This document shows, one piece after another, positions 26,399 through 34,692 of a stretch of DNA of 64,000 nucleotides. Both the position numbers and the translations under genes were made by a program. Source of the stretch: Curtobacterium sp. MCBD17_035 (lineage in GTDB: Bacteria > Actinomycetota > Actinomycetes > Actinomycetales > Microbacteriaceae); assembly GCF_003234815.2 (NCBI RefSeq), contig NZ_CP126279.1, forward strand, positions 62,001 to 126,000, read 5' to 3'. The notes below the pieces were generated by a model, which was not told the DNA's origin, ran no database searches, and saw only the letters and a list, made by a program, of their open reading frames with translations. Each line of letters starts with the position of its first letter. Position 1 is the first letter of the stretch.

Positions 26399-26404
26399 CG
26401 GAGG

Positions 26405-29400
26405 ATGCCGGACCCGCGCCTCCAGGACTGCACCGACGACGCGGTCGCCCTCGTCCGCCGTTGGACCGCGGCGGCCGCGATGCTCCGGCCGGACGCCGGG
26501 GCCGTCCGGCTCGCGGGGGTGCTCCGCGACGAGCGCGGCCTCGACGTCACGCTCGGGTTCATCGACCGCGTCGGCCGACCGCAGGACCCGAAGGTCGCCG
26601 CGCAGCACCTCGAACGACTCGCGCGTGAGGTCCCGGACCCCGTCGCCTGGCACCTCCGCGGCGCGGCCACCGTCGGCGGTGGGTTCGCGCAGATGATGCC
26701 GTGGGCCGTCGTCCCCCCGGCACGCCGTGTGCTGCGCCGCATGGCCGGACACCTCGTGGTCGACGCCGCACCGGCGCGCCTCGGCGCCGCCCTCGCCAAG
26801 CTGGCGGTCCCGGGCACGGTGCTCGACGTCCTGCCGCTCGGACGCCCGGTGTCCGGTGACGACGAGTCCGACCGGCAGCTCCGGCGCACCATCGACCTGC
26901 TCGGTCGCGACGACGTGGACCGCGTCACCACCTCGGTCGCCGTGGCGCTCCCGCAGCCCGTGCTCTGGGCGTTCGACGACACCGTCGTCCGCGGAGTCGA
27001 GCGCCTGCTGCCGCTGTACCGGGCGGCCGTGGCGGGTGGCAGCCGCGTCACGCTCCGGGTGGACACCCACGACGACCTCGACCTGACGCTCGCGGTGTTC
27101 CGGACCCTGCTCGACCGGCCCGAGTTCCTCGAGCTCCCGGCGGGCCTCACCCTGCCCGCCGCGGTACCGGACACCCGGTGGGCCCTCGACGACCTCACCG
27201 CCTGGTCGCAGGCCCGCCGCGCCCGGGGCGGATCACCGATCACCGTCCGGATCGACGCCGGCGCCGCCGACCCCGTCGAACGGGTGGAGGCCGCGCTCCA
27301 CGACCGCCCGCTGGCCACGTTCGGCACCACACAGGAGATCCAGGCGGCGACCCTCCGCCTGCTCGACGCCGCGCTGACGCCCGCGCGGACGGACGCCGTC
27401 CGGATCGAGGTCCTCGGGCACGACCTGTACGACCTCGCCACCGCCCGCGTGCTCGCCGAGCGCCGTGGTGTCGTCGACGCCCTCCAACTCGGCATGCTCC
27501 TCGGTGTGGACGGCACCCACCTGCAGGCCGTCCGGGCCGACGTCGGGTCGGTGTTCCTCGTCACGCCGGTCGTCGACCCCGACGAGTACGACGCCGCCGT
27601 CGGGTACCTCGCCCGGCGGTTGTACGACCTGGCGGACCCCGAGCAGGCCGCGGGTTCCTCGACGACGACCGACACCGCGAGCGCCGGGTCCGAGCAGCGG
27701 CGAGAGCGGTACCTGGCCGCGGTCGAGGCGCTGGACGAGCCCGTCCCGTCGACGTTCCGCACCCAGGACCGCACGGCCCCGCTCGGACCCCCGCCGCACG
27801 TCGCCGACTTCCACAACGCGCAGGGCACCGACCCGACCATCCGCGCCAACCGCGCCTGGGCCGGCGAGGTGCTGCGTCGTGTGCCGGGATCGTCGCTCGG
27901 TCGGCAGACGATCCGGAACGCGGGCGTCGCCGACCGGAACCGGCTCGAGCGCATCGTCGCCGCCACCGCGCAGGCGGGCGTGAACTGGGGACGGCAGGAC
28001 CCGCAGGACCGCGCCGAGTTGCTCGACCTCATCGCCCACGAGCTCGAGGTCCGGCGGGGCGACCTCGTCGAGGTCGCCGTCGCCGAGACGGGCTCGACGC
28101 TCGCCGAGGCGGACGCCGAGGTGGGCCGAGCCGTCGACGCCGCACACCACGCCGCCGACCGCGCCCGGCACCTCGCGGACATCACGGGCGCGACCCCGGT
28201 GCCGCCGCGCCTCACCGTCGTCGTGCCGACCTGGACCTCCCCGATCGCCGTCGTCGCAGGGGACGTCCTGGCGGCGATCGCGGCCGGCAGCGGTGTCGTG
28301 CTCAAGCCGGCGCCGGCCGCTCGGCGGACCGGTGCGCTCGTGGCCGACGTCCTGTGGGACGCCGGGGTGCCGCACTCGCTGCTCGTCCTCGTCGACCTCG
28401 ACGTCGACCGGCTCGGCCGCGACCTCGTCGCCCACCCCGCGGTCGACCGCGTGCTCCTCACGGGCACGGCGGACACCGCGCGGTCCTTCGCCTGGTGGAG
28501 GGCGGGCCTCCCGCTCACCGCCGCGACGACCGGCACGAACGCGATCGTCGTCACGCCGTCCGCCGACGTCGACCTCGCCGTCCGCGACGTCGTGCGGAGT
28601 GCCTTCGCGCACGCCGGGCAGGACCGCGCCGCGGCGTCGCTCGTCGTCCTCGTCGGTGCCGTGCGTGAGGACGACCGGTTCCGCCGGCTGCTCGTCGACG
28701 CGACCCGGAGCCTCCGCGTCGCCTGGCCGGACGACCCCGCCGCCCAGATGGGACCGCTCGTCGACGAGCCCCGGGGGAGCGTGCGGCAGGCACTCACCGA
28801 GCTCGGACCGGGGGAGTCGTGGCTCCTGCAGCCGCGGCCCCTGGACGACTCCGGGCGGCTCTGGTCCCCGGGCATCCGCGACGGCGTCCGACAGGGCAGC
28901 ACGTTCCACCAGACACCCGTGCCCGCACCCGTGCTCGGGATCGTCGAGGCCGAGACCCTCGAGGACGCGATCGCGATCCAGAACGGCACCGACTACGGTC
29001 TCGCCGCGGGCATCCACTCCCTCGACACCGACGAGGTCGCCCGTTGGCTCGACCGCGTACAGGCGGGTGACCTGTTCGTGAACCGTGCGACGACCGGCAC
29101 CCTGGTCCGCCGACAGCCCACCGGCGGCTGGAAGCGCTCCGCGATCGGCACCGGCACCAAGTCGGGCGCCCCGCTGTCCGTCGCGACACTCGGCCGCTGG
29201 GAGCCCACGCCGCACACCCCGCACGGGAGCATCCGACTGCACGGCGTCCCGGCCCGGATCGCGGCCGTGATCGAGGCCGCGCGGAGCGGCCTGACGTTCG
29301 AGGAGTTCGACCGGGTGCGGTCCGGGGCGCGGAGCGACGTCGTCGCGCGCTCCGCGGAGTTCGCCCGCCCGGCGGACACCGCCGGTCTCGGGGTGGAACG

Positions 29401-29956
29401 CAACGTGCTCCGCTACCGGCCCCAGTCGGTCATCGTCCGCGCGTCCGAGGGCACGTCGGCCGGGGACCTCGTCCGCGTGCTCGTCGCCGCGACCGCCGCC
29501 CGCGCCCACGTGCTCGTCAGCACCGCGGTGCCGTTGCCCGGCAGCCTCGTGCAGCTGTTCGCCGGTCCGCGGTCCCCGCTCGACGTCGTCGACCAGATCG
29601 TCGAGTCCGACGACGAGTGGCTCGGGCGCGCGGCGGCCGGCGCGGTGTTCCGCGAGCAGTGGTCGTCGGACGAGCCCACGCCCGAGGACGAGCTCGCCGC
29701 GGTCCTGTCGCCGACCTACGAGCCGGTCCCGCACACCGCGTTCGGTGGTCCCGGTGCCCGGATCCGCCTGCTCGGCGGCGACCCGTTGGCGCTCGAGGAG
29801 GCCCTCGGTGCCTCGATCGACGTGGCGGTGCACGCGGGCCCCGTGGTCGAGGCCGGACTCGTCGAGATGCTGCCGTTCCTCCGCGAGCAGACCGTGACGA
29901 TCACGGCGCACCGGTTCGGGGTGCCGGACCGGGCGTTCGTGGAGCTGAAGTTTTGA
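26405..29956 (+). CDS. PutA-like proline/P5C dehydrogenase homologue with replaced active-site residues
   Basis: A 1183-residue intact reading frame with the full architecture of bifunctional PutA: PRODH barrel (about 100-420), P5C/aldehyde dehydrogenase (about 480-950), and a C-terminal extension. Canonical PutA oxidises proline to glutamate. Here landmark ALDH residues differ. The oxyanion Asn of WNFP is Thr611 (PTWTSP). The general-base Glu of AETSG is Ala707 (AATTG). The nucleophilic Cys of GQKCSA is Arg741 (GQDRAA). The NAD-binding E-x-F-G-P reads P-V-P-A-P (838-842). In PRODH the Lys of RLVKGA is Ala285. The NAD-site Lys of KPAP and GGWKRS remain. Probably a pseudoenzyme or repurposed paralogue; reference residues are from family knowledge. 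Confidence 0.8.
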   Translation: MPDPRLQDCTDDAVALVRRWTAAAAMLRPDAGAVRLAGVLRDERGLDVTLGFIDRVGRPQDPKVAAQHLERLAREVPDPVAWHLRGAATVGGGFAQMMPWAVVPPARRVLRRMAGHLVVDAAPARLGAALAKLAVPGTVLDVLPLGRPVSGDDESDRQLRRTIDLLGRDDVDRVTTSVAVALPQPVLWAFDDTVVRGVERLLPLYRAAVAGGSRVTLRVDTHDDLDLTLAVFRTLLDRPEFLELPAGLTLPAAVPDTRWALDDLTAWSQARRARGGSPITVRIDAGAADPVERVEAALHDRPLATFGTTQEIQAATLRLLDAALTPARTDAVRIEVLGHDLYDLATARVLAERRGVVDALQLGMLLGVDGTHLQAVRADVGSVFLVTPVVDPDEYDAAVGYLARRLYDLADPEQAAGSSTTTDTASAGSEQRRERYLAAVEALDEPVPSTFRTQDRTAPLGPPPHVADFHNAQGTDPTIRANRAWAGEVLRRVPGSSLGRQTIRNAGVADRNRLERIVAATAQAGVNWGRQDPQDRAELLDLIAHELEVRRGDLVEVAVAETGSTLAEADAEVGRAVDAAHHAADRARHLADITGATPVPPRLTVVVPTWTSPIAVVAGDVLAAIAAGSGVVLKPAPAARRTGALVADVLWDAGVPHSLLVLVDLDVDRLGRDLVAHPAVDRVLLTGTADTARSFAWWRAGLPLTAATTGTNAIVVTPSADVDLAVRDVVRSAFAHAGQDRAAASLVVLVGAVREDDRFRRLLVDATRSLRVAWPDDPAAQMGPLVDEPRGSVRQALTELGPGESWLLQPRPLDDSGRLWSPGIRDGVRQGSTFHQTPVPAPVLGIVEAETLEDAIAIQNGTDYGLAAGIHSLDTDEVARWLDRVQAGDLFVNRATTGTLVRRQPTGGWKRSAIGTGTKSGAPLSVATLGRWEPTPHTPHGSIRLHGVPARIAAVIEAARSGLTFEEFDRVRSGARSDVVARSAEFARPADTAGLGVERNVLRYRPQSVIVRASEGTSAGDLVRVLVAATAARAHVLVSTAVPLPGSLVQLFAGPRSPLDVVDQIVESDDEWLGRAAAGAVFREQWSSDEPTPEDELAAVLSPTYEPVPHTAFGGPGARIRLLGGDPLALEEALGASIDVAVHAGPVVEAGLVEMLPFLREQTVTITAHRFGVPDRAFVELKF

Positions 29957-30077
29957 GCTGAGCGCCCTCGCCTGCGCTTCGGGTCCGTGTCTGTCATCGC
30001 ACTCAGAAGGATGACGGGTGCATCTGCCAGGGTGTCGCAACAGCCTGTTGATGTACGCGGGAGGGTAGTAACCGACT

Positions 30078-30096
30078 ATGTTGAGAACATGTTGAG
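30078..30096 (+). promoter_or_regulatory. Direct repeat ATGTTGAG upstream of the three-gene cassette
   Basis: ATGTTGAG at 30078-30085 and 30089-30096, 11 bp apart (one helical turn), immediately before the first cassette gene. Possible operator or start-proximal regulatory site; no regulator gene is in the cassette. Confidence 0.35.
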
Positions 30097-30105
30097 GGCG
30101 CAGAA

Positions 30106-30891
30106 GTGAACCAGTCCTTCCCGAACGCACCTTTGATCGAGCTAGCAGCGCAAGTCCGTTGGACCGAACCAGCACTCAAGCGTCCGGACGAGGGTGATGA
30201 CTTCGTCGTACTGGCTCAGACCTGGGATCCCGTTTTCGACCGTCTTGGCCAGGTGCTGGCGCGGCACGGATATTCGCGCACTGAAAGACTTCTTCCTCAG
30301 GGTTCTGAGATTGAGGAAGGGCAGCCGGTCATTCGCTATCGACGTGCCGAAGACACCGAAACCACTGTTATTTTCCAGGCGGGCGCTGGCGCCTTTTCCG
30401 TCAACGCCATTCCGCCCTACAAAACATGGTCTGATTTTCGGCCGGCAATCGAGATCGGCCTCATGTCCTTGGTTGAAGCCCTTGCGGAATCTGATCTCGA
30501 TCGACTGACAACGTCCATCAGCCTCAACTACATCAACGCCTTCGACGAACGGTTCACCGGCGGCGACAGGATGAAGTTCCTCGAGTCCACCCTTGGCTTC
30601 AATGTGCAGATCCCGCCGGGGGTACAGAATGCGCTGGCTGGTGAGCCCGACAACGCTTTCTTGTCGCTGAGCGGCCGGACAGCGGACGGCGACAGGATGC
30701 AGTTCAAGACAGGCCTGGGCAATGTGCAAAATACGCCCCAGGTAATTCTCGATTGTCTTGCACTCTCTAGGGCCAGTGCAAGTTTGAACATGTCAGAAGT
30801 GATGCTGGTCTTCGACCGGCTTCACTCGGTGATTCACGACACATTCATGACGCTCGCCAAGAGCTTCATTGGAGTACTCGAGGGGGAGTAG
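30106..30891 (+). CDS. TIGR04255-family protein (sporadically distributed, unknown function)
   Basis: A 261-residue protein with the pattern of the TIGR04255 family: a short N-terminal FPNAPLIELAAQVRW, a middle with IRYRRA...TTVIFQAGAGAFSVNAIPPY, ISLNYINAF, and a C-terminal VFDRLHSVIHDTFMTLAKSFI. The function of the family is unknown, and it is patchily distributed in bacteria. The GTG start has GAGGG 8 nt upstream. It is the first gene of a coupled three-gene cassette whose base composition is lower in GC than both flanks (lines counted by hand gave 55-60% against 73% just upstream). This indicates acquisition by transfer. Confidence 0.75.
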   Translation: MNQSFPNAPLIELAAQVRWTEPALKRPDEGDDFVVLAQTWDPVFDRLGQVLARHGYSRTERLLPQGSEIEEGQPVIRYRRAEDTETTVIFQAGAGAFSVNAIPPYKTWSDFRPAIEIGLMSLVEALAESDLDRLTTSISLNYINAFDERFTGGDRMKFLESTLGFNVQIPPGVQNALAGEPDNAFLSLSGRTADGDRMQFKTGLGNVQNTPQVILDCLALSRASASLNMSEVMLVFDRLHSVIHDTFMTLAKSFIGVLEGE

Positions 30892-31379
30892 TGGACTCGT
30901 TTTATGCGCACGGTGGAACTCAATTGTATGGTACTCCACGTAATAAAGCTGCTGAAAGCAGGACCGTACGTCCGGCCCGACGTCAAGAATTTCGCTTTGA
31001 GGCCGAAACGGCGCGTACGAACCTGCGCGCTCTAGAGCATCTGGAGGCCAATTGGGACGGCTACGGGGCCCAGGTACTCTCGAAGGCAGTGCGGTTGAAC
31101 GCCTGGGCTTGCCTGGACAAAGCGCTGAATCTCTCACTCGTTCCTGACGTTCTTCCTACTCCTGAAGGAACCATTTCCTTTGAATGGGAGATCGATGAGT
31201 TCGAGGCGCACCTGCAGATTGGCCGAACGAGTTATTCGATGTATATCAGGAGTCCCGACGGTCCGAGCCAGTATTACAACGGGGAGATGAAAGAGGGCCC
31301 CGACCGCGCGCTTCAGTCTTTGCGTCGAGTTATCGATGAACGAAATGGCGTAACAGGCGCTTCTTTCACGCTCGGCTGA
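30891..31379 (+). CDS. Unknown protein, second gene of the cassette
   Basis: A 162-residue protein I do not recognise by name. The notable core is NLRALEHLEANWDGYGAQ at about residues 44-61, followed by a helical segment and a beta-rich part (GTISFEWEIDEFEAHLQI, SYSMYI). The W-D-G-Y-G-A stretch recurs in small proteins found beside TIGR04255 genes, as far as I remember. The GTG overlaps the previous stop by 1 nt (TAGTG) and AGGGGGAG precedes it, so translation is coupled. No signal peptide or membrane segment, so it is probably cytoplasmic and a partner of its neighbours. Confidence 0.7.
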   Translation: MDSFYAHGGTQLYGTPRNKAAESRTVRPARRQEFRFEAETARTNLRALEHLEANWDGYGAQVLSKAVRLNAWACLDKALNLSLVPDVLPTPEGTISFEWEIDEFEAHLQIGRTSYSMYIRSPDGPSQYYNGEMKEGPDRALQSLRRVIDERNGVTGASFTLG

Positions 31380-31858
31380 TGGACAAACCCGCGTACCTTA
31401 CGCACGAAGTCGATTCGGCTGAAACAGTAGTACGGGCTATCAAGTCGCCATTCCACGTCAAGAAAGGCACGCAGCTAAGGCGAGCCGCTTTCATGCCCCC
31501 TCGAGGGAGGCGTGACCTGTCAGTGATCCGTCTCAGGGCTGGCGCTGGGCACTGCAAGGATATGGGTAAGCGGGCCGTTTCTGGACCTGATGCGCAATAC
31601 AGAGGGCTTGCGTCGGGTGGCGTTGGCTATCTCCTTTCAATTGGTGCCGGTGTAGATTGCGACCAAATCCCCTTTGTCGGGCATGCCAACATAATTCTCC
31701 CTGAGGTGTTCCTAAGCTCTGCTACTGAGGAACCTCCCCCACCGGAGGACCTGGAAGAAAGAGATAATGTTCTCAAATTGCTTCTAAACCATTTCAGGTA
31801 CTTTCCCGACCCGGACCCGGAAGGGCAAGGGTGGAGTGGTCCGCCTCTGTCTCGCTAG
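31379..31858 (+). CDS. Unknown protein, third gene of the cassette
   Basis: A 159-residue protein of no recognised family. Features: YLTHEVDSAETVVRAIKSPFH near the start, FMPPRGRRDLSVIRLRAGAG with a Cys-containing HCKDMGKRA, then YRGLA, and an acidic Pro-rich segment ending in [16 protein letters not shown]. No membrane segment or signal peptide. It starts within the previous stop (TGATG, 1-nt overlap). Its last 4 nt overlap the end of the convergent DUF2071 gene, so the cassette fills the gap exactly. It uses codons rare in the neighbourhood, for example ATA. Confidence 0.68.
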   Translation: MDKPAYLTHEVDSAETVVRAIKSPFHVKKGTQLRRAAFMPPRGRRDLSVIRLRAGAGHCKDMGKRAVSGPDAQYRGLASGGVGYLLSIGAGVDCDQIPFVGHANIILPEVFLSSATEEPPPPEDLEERDNVLKLLLNHFRYFPDPDPEGQGWSGPPLSR

Positions 31859-32652
31859 TTTGTCCCGCGGGCGAACGACGTCGTCACACCGGGCGACCAC
31901 AGCACGGAGTCCGGCGGGACGTCGGCGAGCGAGCGCGGCAGCCCGACCTCGCCCATCAGGTCGTCGTGCACCGACTCGGCCCTCGCGTGGTGCAGGGGCC
32001 AGGCCGGGTGCTCGTTCGGCCAGAACCGGGTCGCCCCGAAGCGGTGGACGTGCATGCCCCACCGGGCGGTCAGGAACTGCTCGAGCGGTGACGGTTCGGC
32101 GATGGGCGCACCGACGTGCACGGCGAACCGCGAGCGCGCCGAGGACCCGTGGCGCCGCATCGCGTACGCCACGCGACCGCCCGCGCCGTGTCGGCCAGCG
32201 GCGGCACCCCGGCCGCGCGTCCCGTCCACGCCCCACCGCGTCGCCGCGTGCGCCCAGTGGTACGGCAGCCCGAGCATCGCCCGCGCCGCGACCGCCGGGA
32301 GGAACCGGCCCGCGTCCAGCGACAGGAACACGACGCCGTGCCGCCCCCGGTCGTCGACCGTGTAGACCCGCACGTTGACCTCGACGAACGTCCCGAGCCG
32401 CCGCATCGGCGCGAGCGGCGGGAATGCGGTGTCCGTGAACCGGAACCCGATGAGGCCGACCCAGGTGGTCACCCCGTCGTCGACGCCGTCCGCGCCCATG
32501 GTGTCCGGTCGGAGGCCGGCCGGGAGGAGCGGGGCCACGGCCGACACGTCGACCCGCCAGTGCAGGAACACGACGTCGTGCCACCCCTGCCGGATGAACG
32601 CGCGGCCGGGCAGTGCCGGGGCGGTCGTCAGGACGGGAGCGCCCCCCGTCAC
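31855..32652 (-). CDS. DUF2071 (YqjF-like) protein
   Basis: A 265-residue protein of the DUF2071 family, related in fold to acetoacetate decarboxylase. It has the typical N-terminal [60 protein letters not shown], and the C-terminal [21 protein letters not shown]. The function of the family is unknown. The GTG start at 32652 overlaps the nitroreductase stop (GTGA), so both belong to one minus-strand unit. Its end overlaps the last gene of the convergent low-GC cassette. Confidence 0.85.
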   Translation of the reverse strand: MTGGAPVLTTAPALPGRAFIRQGWHDVVFLHWRVDVSAVAPLLPAGLRPDTMGADGVDDGVTTWVGLIGFRFTDTAFPPLAPMRRLGTFVEVNVRVYTVDDRGRHGVVFLSLDAGRFLPAVAARAMLGLPYHWAHAATRWGVDGTRGRGAAAGRHGAGGRVAYAMRRHGSSARSRFAVHVGAPIAEPSPLEQFLTARWGMHVHRFGATRFWPNEHPAWPLHHARAESVHDDLMGEVGLPRSLADVPPDSVLWSPGVTTSFARGTN

Positions 32653-33509
32653 GACGCGTCCCTCCCCGAGGTCGTCGCGTCGGCCGCCGGGTCGTCCTCG
32701 ATCGGCGTCACGAGCGGTGCGTCGTCCCAGCCCGTCTGCGGCGTGCGACACGTCCCGCGGAACACGTACTGCGACGGCCGCTTCCGCTCGTTCGACACCC
32801 AGTCGATCGCGGGGCGGCGGCGCTCGGGCGGCAGGTACCCGAGCCGGAACACGGCCATGAGCTCGAGGTCGTCCGGCACCCCGAGGACGTCCTCGACCTC
32901 GGCCCAGGCGCTCGGGATCTCCATCGGGAACGACACGAACTGGATGCCCATGCCGAGCTGGGTCGTGGCGAGCCAGATGTTCTCCATCGCCGCGCCCATG
33001 CTGAACACGGAGTAGAACGCGTTCGTCTCCTCGTGCCGGTACTCGTGCCGGTCGAGCATCACCCCCATGAGCAGCGGCGATCCCGCGACGAGCTTCCGGT
33101 TCTCCTCGCCGAGGGTCTGCGGCACCCGCAGCGTGTTCATGAGCTTCTGGCCGCGGGGCGTGAACACCTGCTTCGTGAACGGTCGGAGCGGCGCGGGCAG
33201 CTTGTCGAACAGCATCCCGTCGCGCCGGGCCTCCATCTCGGCCTTCGAGAACCGGAAGTACGGCTTGTACCGCTCGAAGAACGTGCCCTCGGCCATCGTC
33301 CGCGTCATCGACGAGCCGCTGATCGCGGCGATCCGCTCGATCGTCGGTCGCTCCTCGACGAGCACGAACCGCCACGGCTGGCTGTTGAGCTGCGAGGGCG
33401 CGCGCCCGGCGAGCTCGATCAGCAGACGCTGGTGTTCCTCGGAGACGGGATCGGGCAGGAACGCCCCGTTCGTCGTCCGTCGCCGTCTGATCGCCTCGAT
33501 GAGCTCCAC
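32649..33509 (-). CDS. Nitroreductase-family FMN oxidoreductase
   Basis: A 286-residue protein of the FMN-dependent nitroreductase superfamily. [45 protein letters not shown] near the N-terminus carries the FMN phosphate-binding residues, and [25 protein letters not shown] is the second conserved block. It is longer than the usual 200-220 residues, with an insertion around residues 70-140. The substrate is unknown. The GTG at 33509 has GGAAGGA 8 nt upstream, so the longer open frame in front is not used. Confidence 0.88.
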   Translation of the reverse strand: MELIEAIRRRRTTNGAFLPDPVSEEHQRLLIELAGRAPSQLNSQPWRFVLVEERPTIERIAAISGSSMTRTMAEGTFFERYKPYFRFSKAEMEARRDGMLFDKLPAPLRPFTKQVFTPRGQKLMNTLRVPQTLGEENRKLVAGSPLLMGVMLDRHEYRHEETNAFYSVFSMGAAMENIWLATTQLGMGIQFVSFPMEIPSAWAEVEDVLGVPDDLELMAVFRLGYLPPERRRPAIDWVSNERKRPSQYVFRGTCRTPQTGWDDAPLVTPIEDDPAADATTSGRDAS

Positions 33510-33573
33510 TGCCGCTGTCCTTCCCGGCGGTCGGACGGGGGGCCCGGTGCACGCGGGTGGGCCGGCTCCCGGG

Positions 33574-34005
33574 TCAGGAGCGCTCGGGCCATCCCGCGCG
33601 GAGTCCGAGCACGGCGCCGAGGTAGGACGGTGCCGCCGCGACCGCGACTCTCCAGTGTGCACGCGATCGGGCGGGGATGCGCGGTGCGGCGGCGAGGGGC
33701 ACGAGTGCGGGCAGGAGGAACGCCGCGGCCCGCGAGCGGGTCCACACGGGCGTCGTCACGGCGGCGCCGGTCAGGGTCGCCGTCACGACGAACAGCGCGT
33801 GGTGCACGACCCGGAGCCGCTTCGTCCGGATGACGCCGGTCGCGACCGCGGTGCCCCACGCGCAGTTCGCGAGGTAGGCGACGGTGGCGGCGGTGACCAG
33901 GAGGCGGGCCGGAGCGGTGCCCGCGCGACGGGTGCCGGGCCTCCCGGGCGAGCGCGGGACGGAGCGGCGGACCGGCGTCCGGGTCGTGCGCGGTGCCACG
34001 CTCAC
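33574..34005 (-). CDS. Small membrane protein of unknown function
   Basis: A 143-residue protein not recognised. A basic N-terminal stretch (about 1-33) is followed by hydrophobic segments at about 36-56, 71-88 and 93-107, and another near the end, so it probably spans the membrane three or four times. The GTG start overlaps the Lrp stop by 4 nt (GTGA), indicating translational coupling to that regulator. No motif suggests an activity. Confidence 0.65.
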   Translation of the reverse strand: MSVAPRTTRTPVRRSVPRSPGRPGTRRAGTAPARLLVTAATVAYLANCAWGTAVATGVIRTKRLRVVHHALFVVTATLTGAAVTTPVWTRSRAAAFLLPALVPLAAAPRIPARSRAHWRVAVAAAPSYLGAVLGLRAGWPERS

Positions 34006-34439
34006 AGCGACTCGCGCGAGACGAGTCGCGACAGCACGATCGCACTGCGGGTGTGGTCGACGTGCGGGGCGGAGCGGACGCGGTCGAGGGCCTCCTCGAG
34101 CGACGCGATGTCCCGACTCCGCATGTGCACGACGGCGTCGGCGCTCCCGGTGACCGTTCCGGCGTCGACGACCTCGGGCACGTTCTCGAGCACGGCGCGG
34201 AGTTCGTCGGGCGAGACGGTGCCGCGGCAGTACAGCTCGACCCAGGCTTCGGTCCCGCGTTCCTCGACGGCGGGGTCGACCTTGATCGTGAACCCCTGGA
34301 TGACGTCGTCGGCCACCAGGCGGTCCACGCGGCGCTTCACCGCGGACGCCGAGAGCCCGACCACCGCGCCGATGTCGCCGTAGCCGGCGCGGGCGTTCTC
34401 GCGGAGTTGGTCGAGGATGCGGTGGTCGAGCGAATCCAT
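34002..34439 (-). CDS. Lrp/AsnC-family regulator
   Basis: A 145-residue Lrp/AsnC regulator. The N-terminal helix-turn-helix is LDHRILDQLRENARAGYGDIGAVVGLSASAVKRRVDRL, and the C-terminal RAM ligand-binding/oligomerisation domain includes VVDAGTVTGSADAVVHM. I chose the ATG at 34439 rather than 34448: a TAGCAT hexamer lies exactly 7 nt before it, and the protein then begins MDSLDHRIL, typical of the family. It is divergent from the dimethylargininase-like gene, which is its most likely target, sensing an amino acid such as arginine or a product. Confidence 0.9.
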   Translation of the reverse strand: MDSLDHRILDQLRENARAGYGDIGAVVGLSASAVKRRVDRLVADDVIQGFTIKVDPAVEERGTEAWVELYCRGTVSPDELRAVLENVPEVVDAGTVTGSADAVVHMRSRDIASLEEALDRVRSAPHVDHTRSAIVLSRLVSRESL

Positions 34440-34446
34440 CGCCGTC

Positions 34447-34452
34447 ATGCTA
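34447..34452 (-). promoter_or_regulatory. -10 element, probable leaderless promoter of the Lrp gene
   Basis: TAGCAT on the minus strand, 7 nt before the ATG at 34439. It decides the start over the ATG at 34448. Confidence 0.5.
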
Positions 34453-34567
34453 CGCGCGGTCGTTGCGTCCGCCCCGGAGCGGGCGCACGGATCCTGCGCG
34501 GACGCACATGCGATCGGCGCCGCCGCGACACCCCCATGGCGGGGTCTGTCCGCGGGGAGCGCCGCGT

Positions 34568-34634
34568 GGCACACTGTGCCGGGGCGTCGACCTGGTCCGC
34601 CTCGTCCACGGGTGAGTGAGCCTGCACCTCACCC
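34568..34634. promoter_or_regulatory. Two inverted repeats between lrp and the dimethylargininase gene
   Basis: GGCAC-ACT-GTGCC at 34568-34580 and GGGTGAG-N11-CTCACCC at 34610-34634, both perfect and in the divergent promoter region. They are candidate sites for the adjacent Lrp regulator; the link is by position only. Confidence 0.4.
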
Positions 34635-34692
34635 CAGCGCTCCTCGAACGGTGTCCCCTGGCAGGCTCGGGTCCGCCGCCCAGGAGACCCCC

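Noticed and set aside
26188-30175. Long minus-strand frames (933 and 980 codons) opposite the putA-like gene
   Set aside because: Opposite a gene with intact family motifs; the translation has no domain and no start signal.
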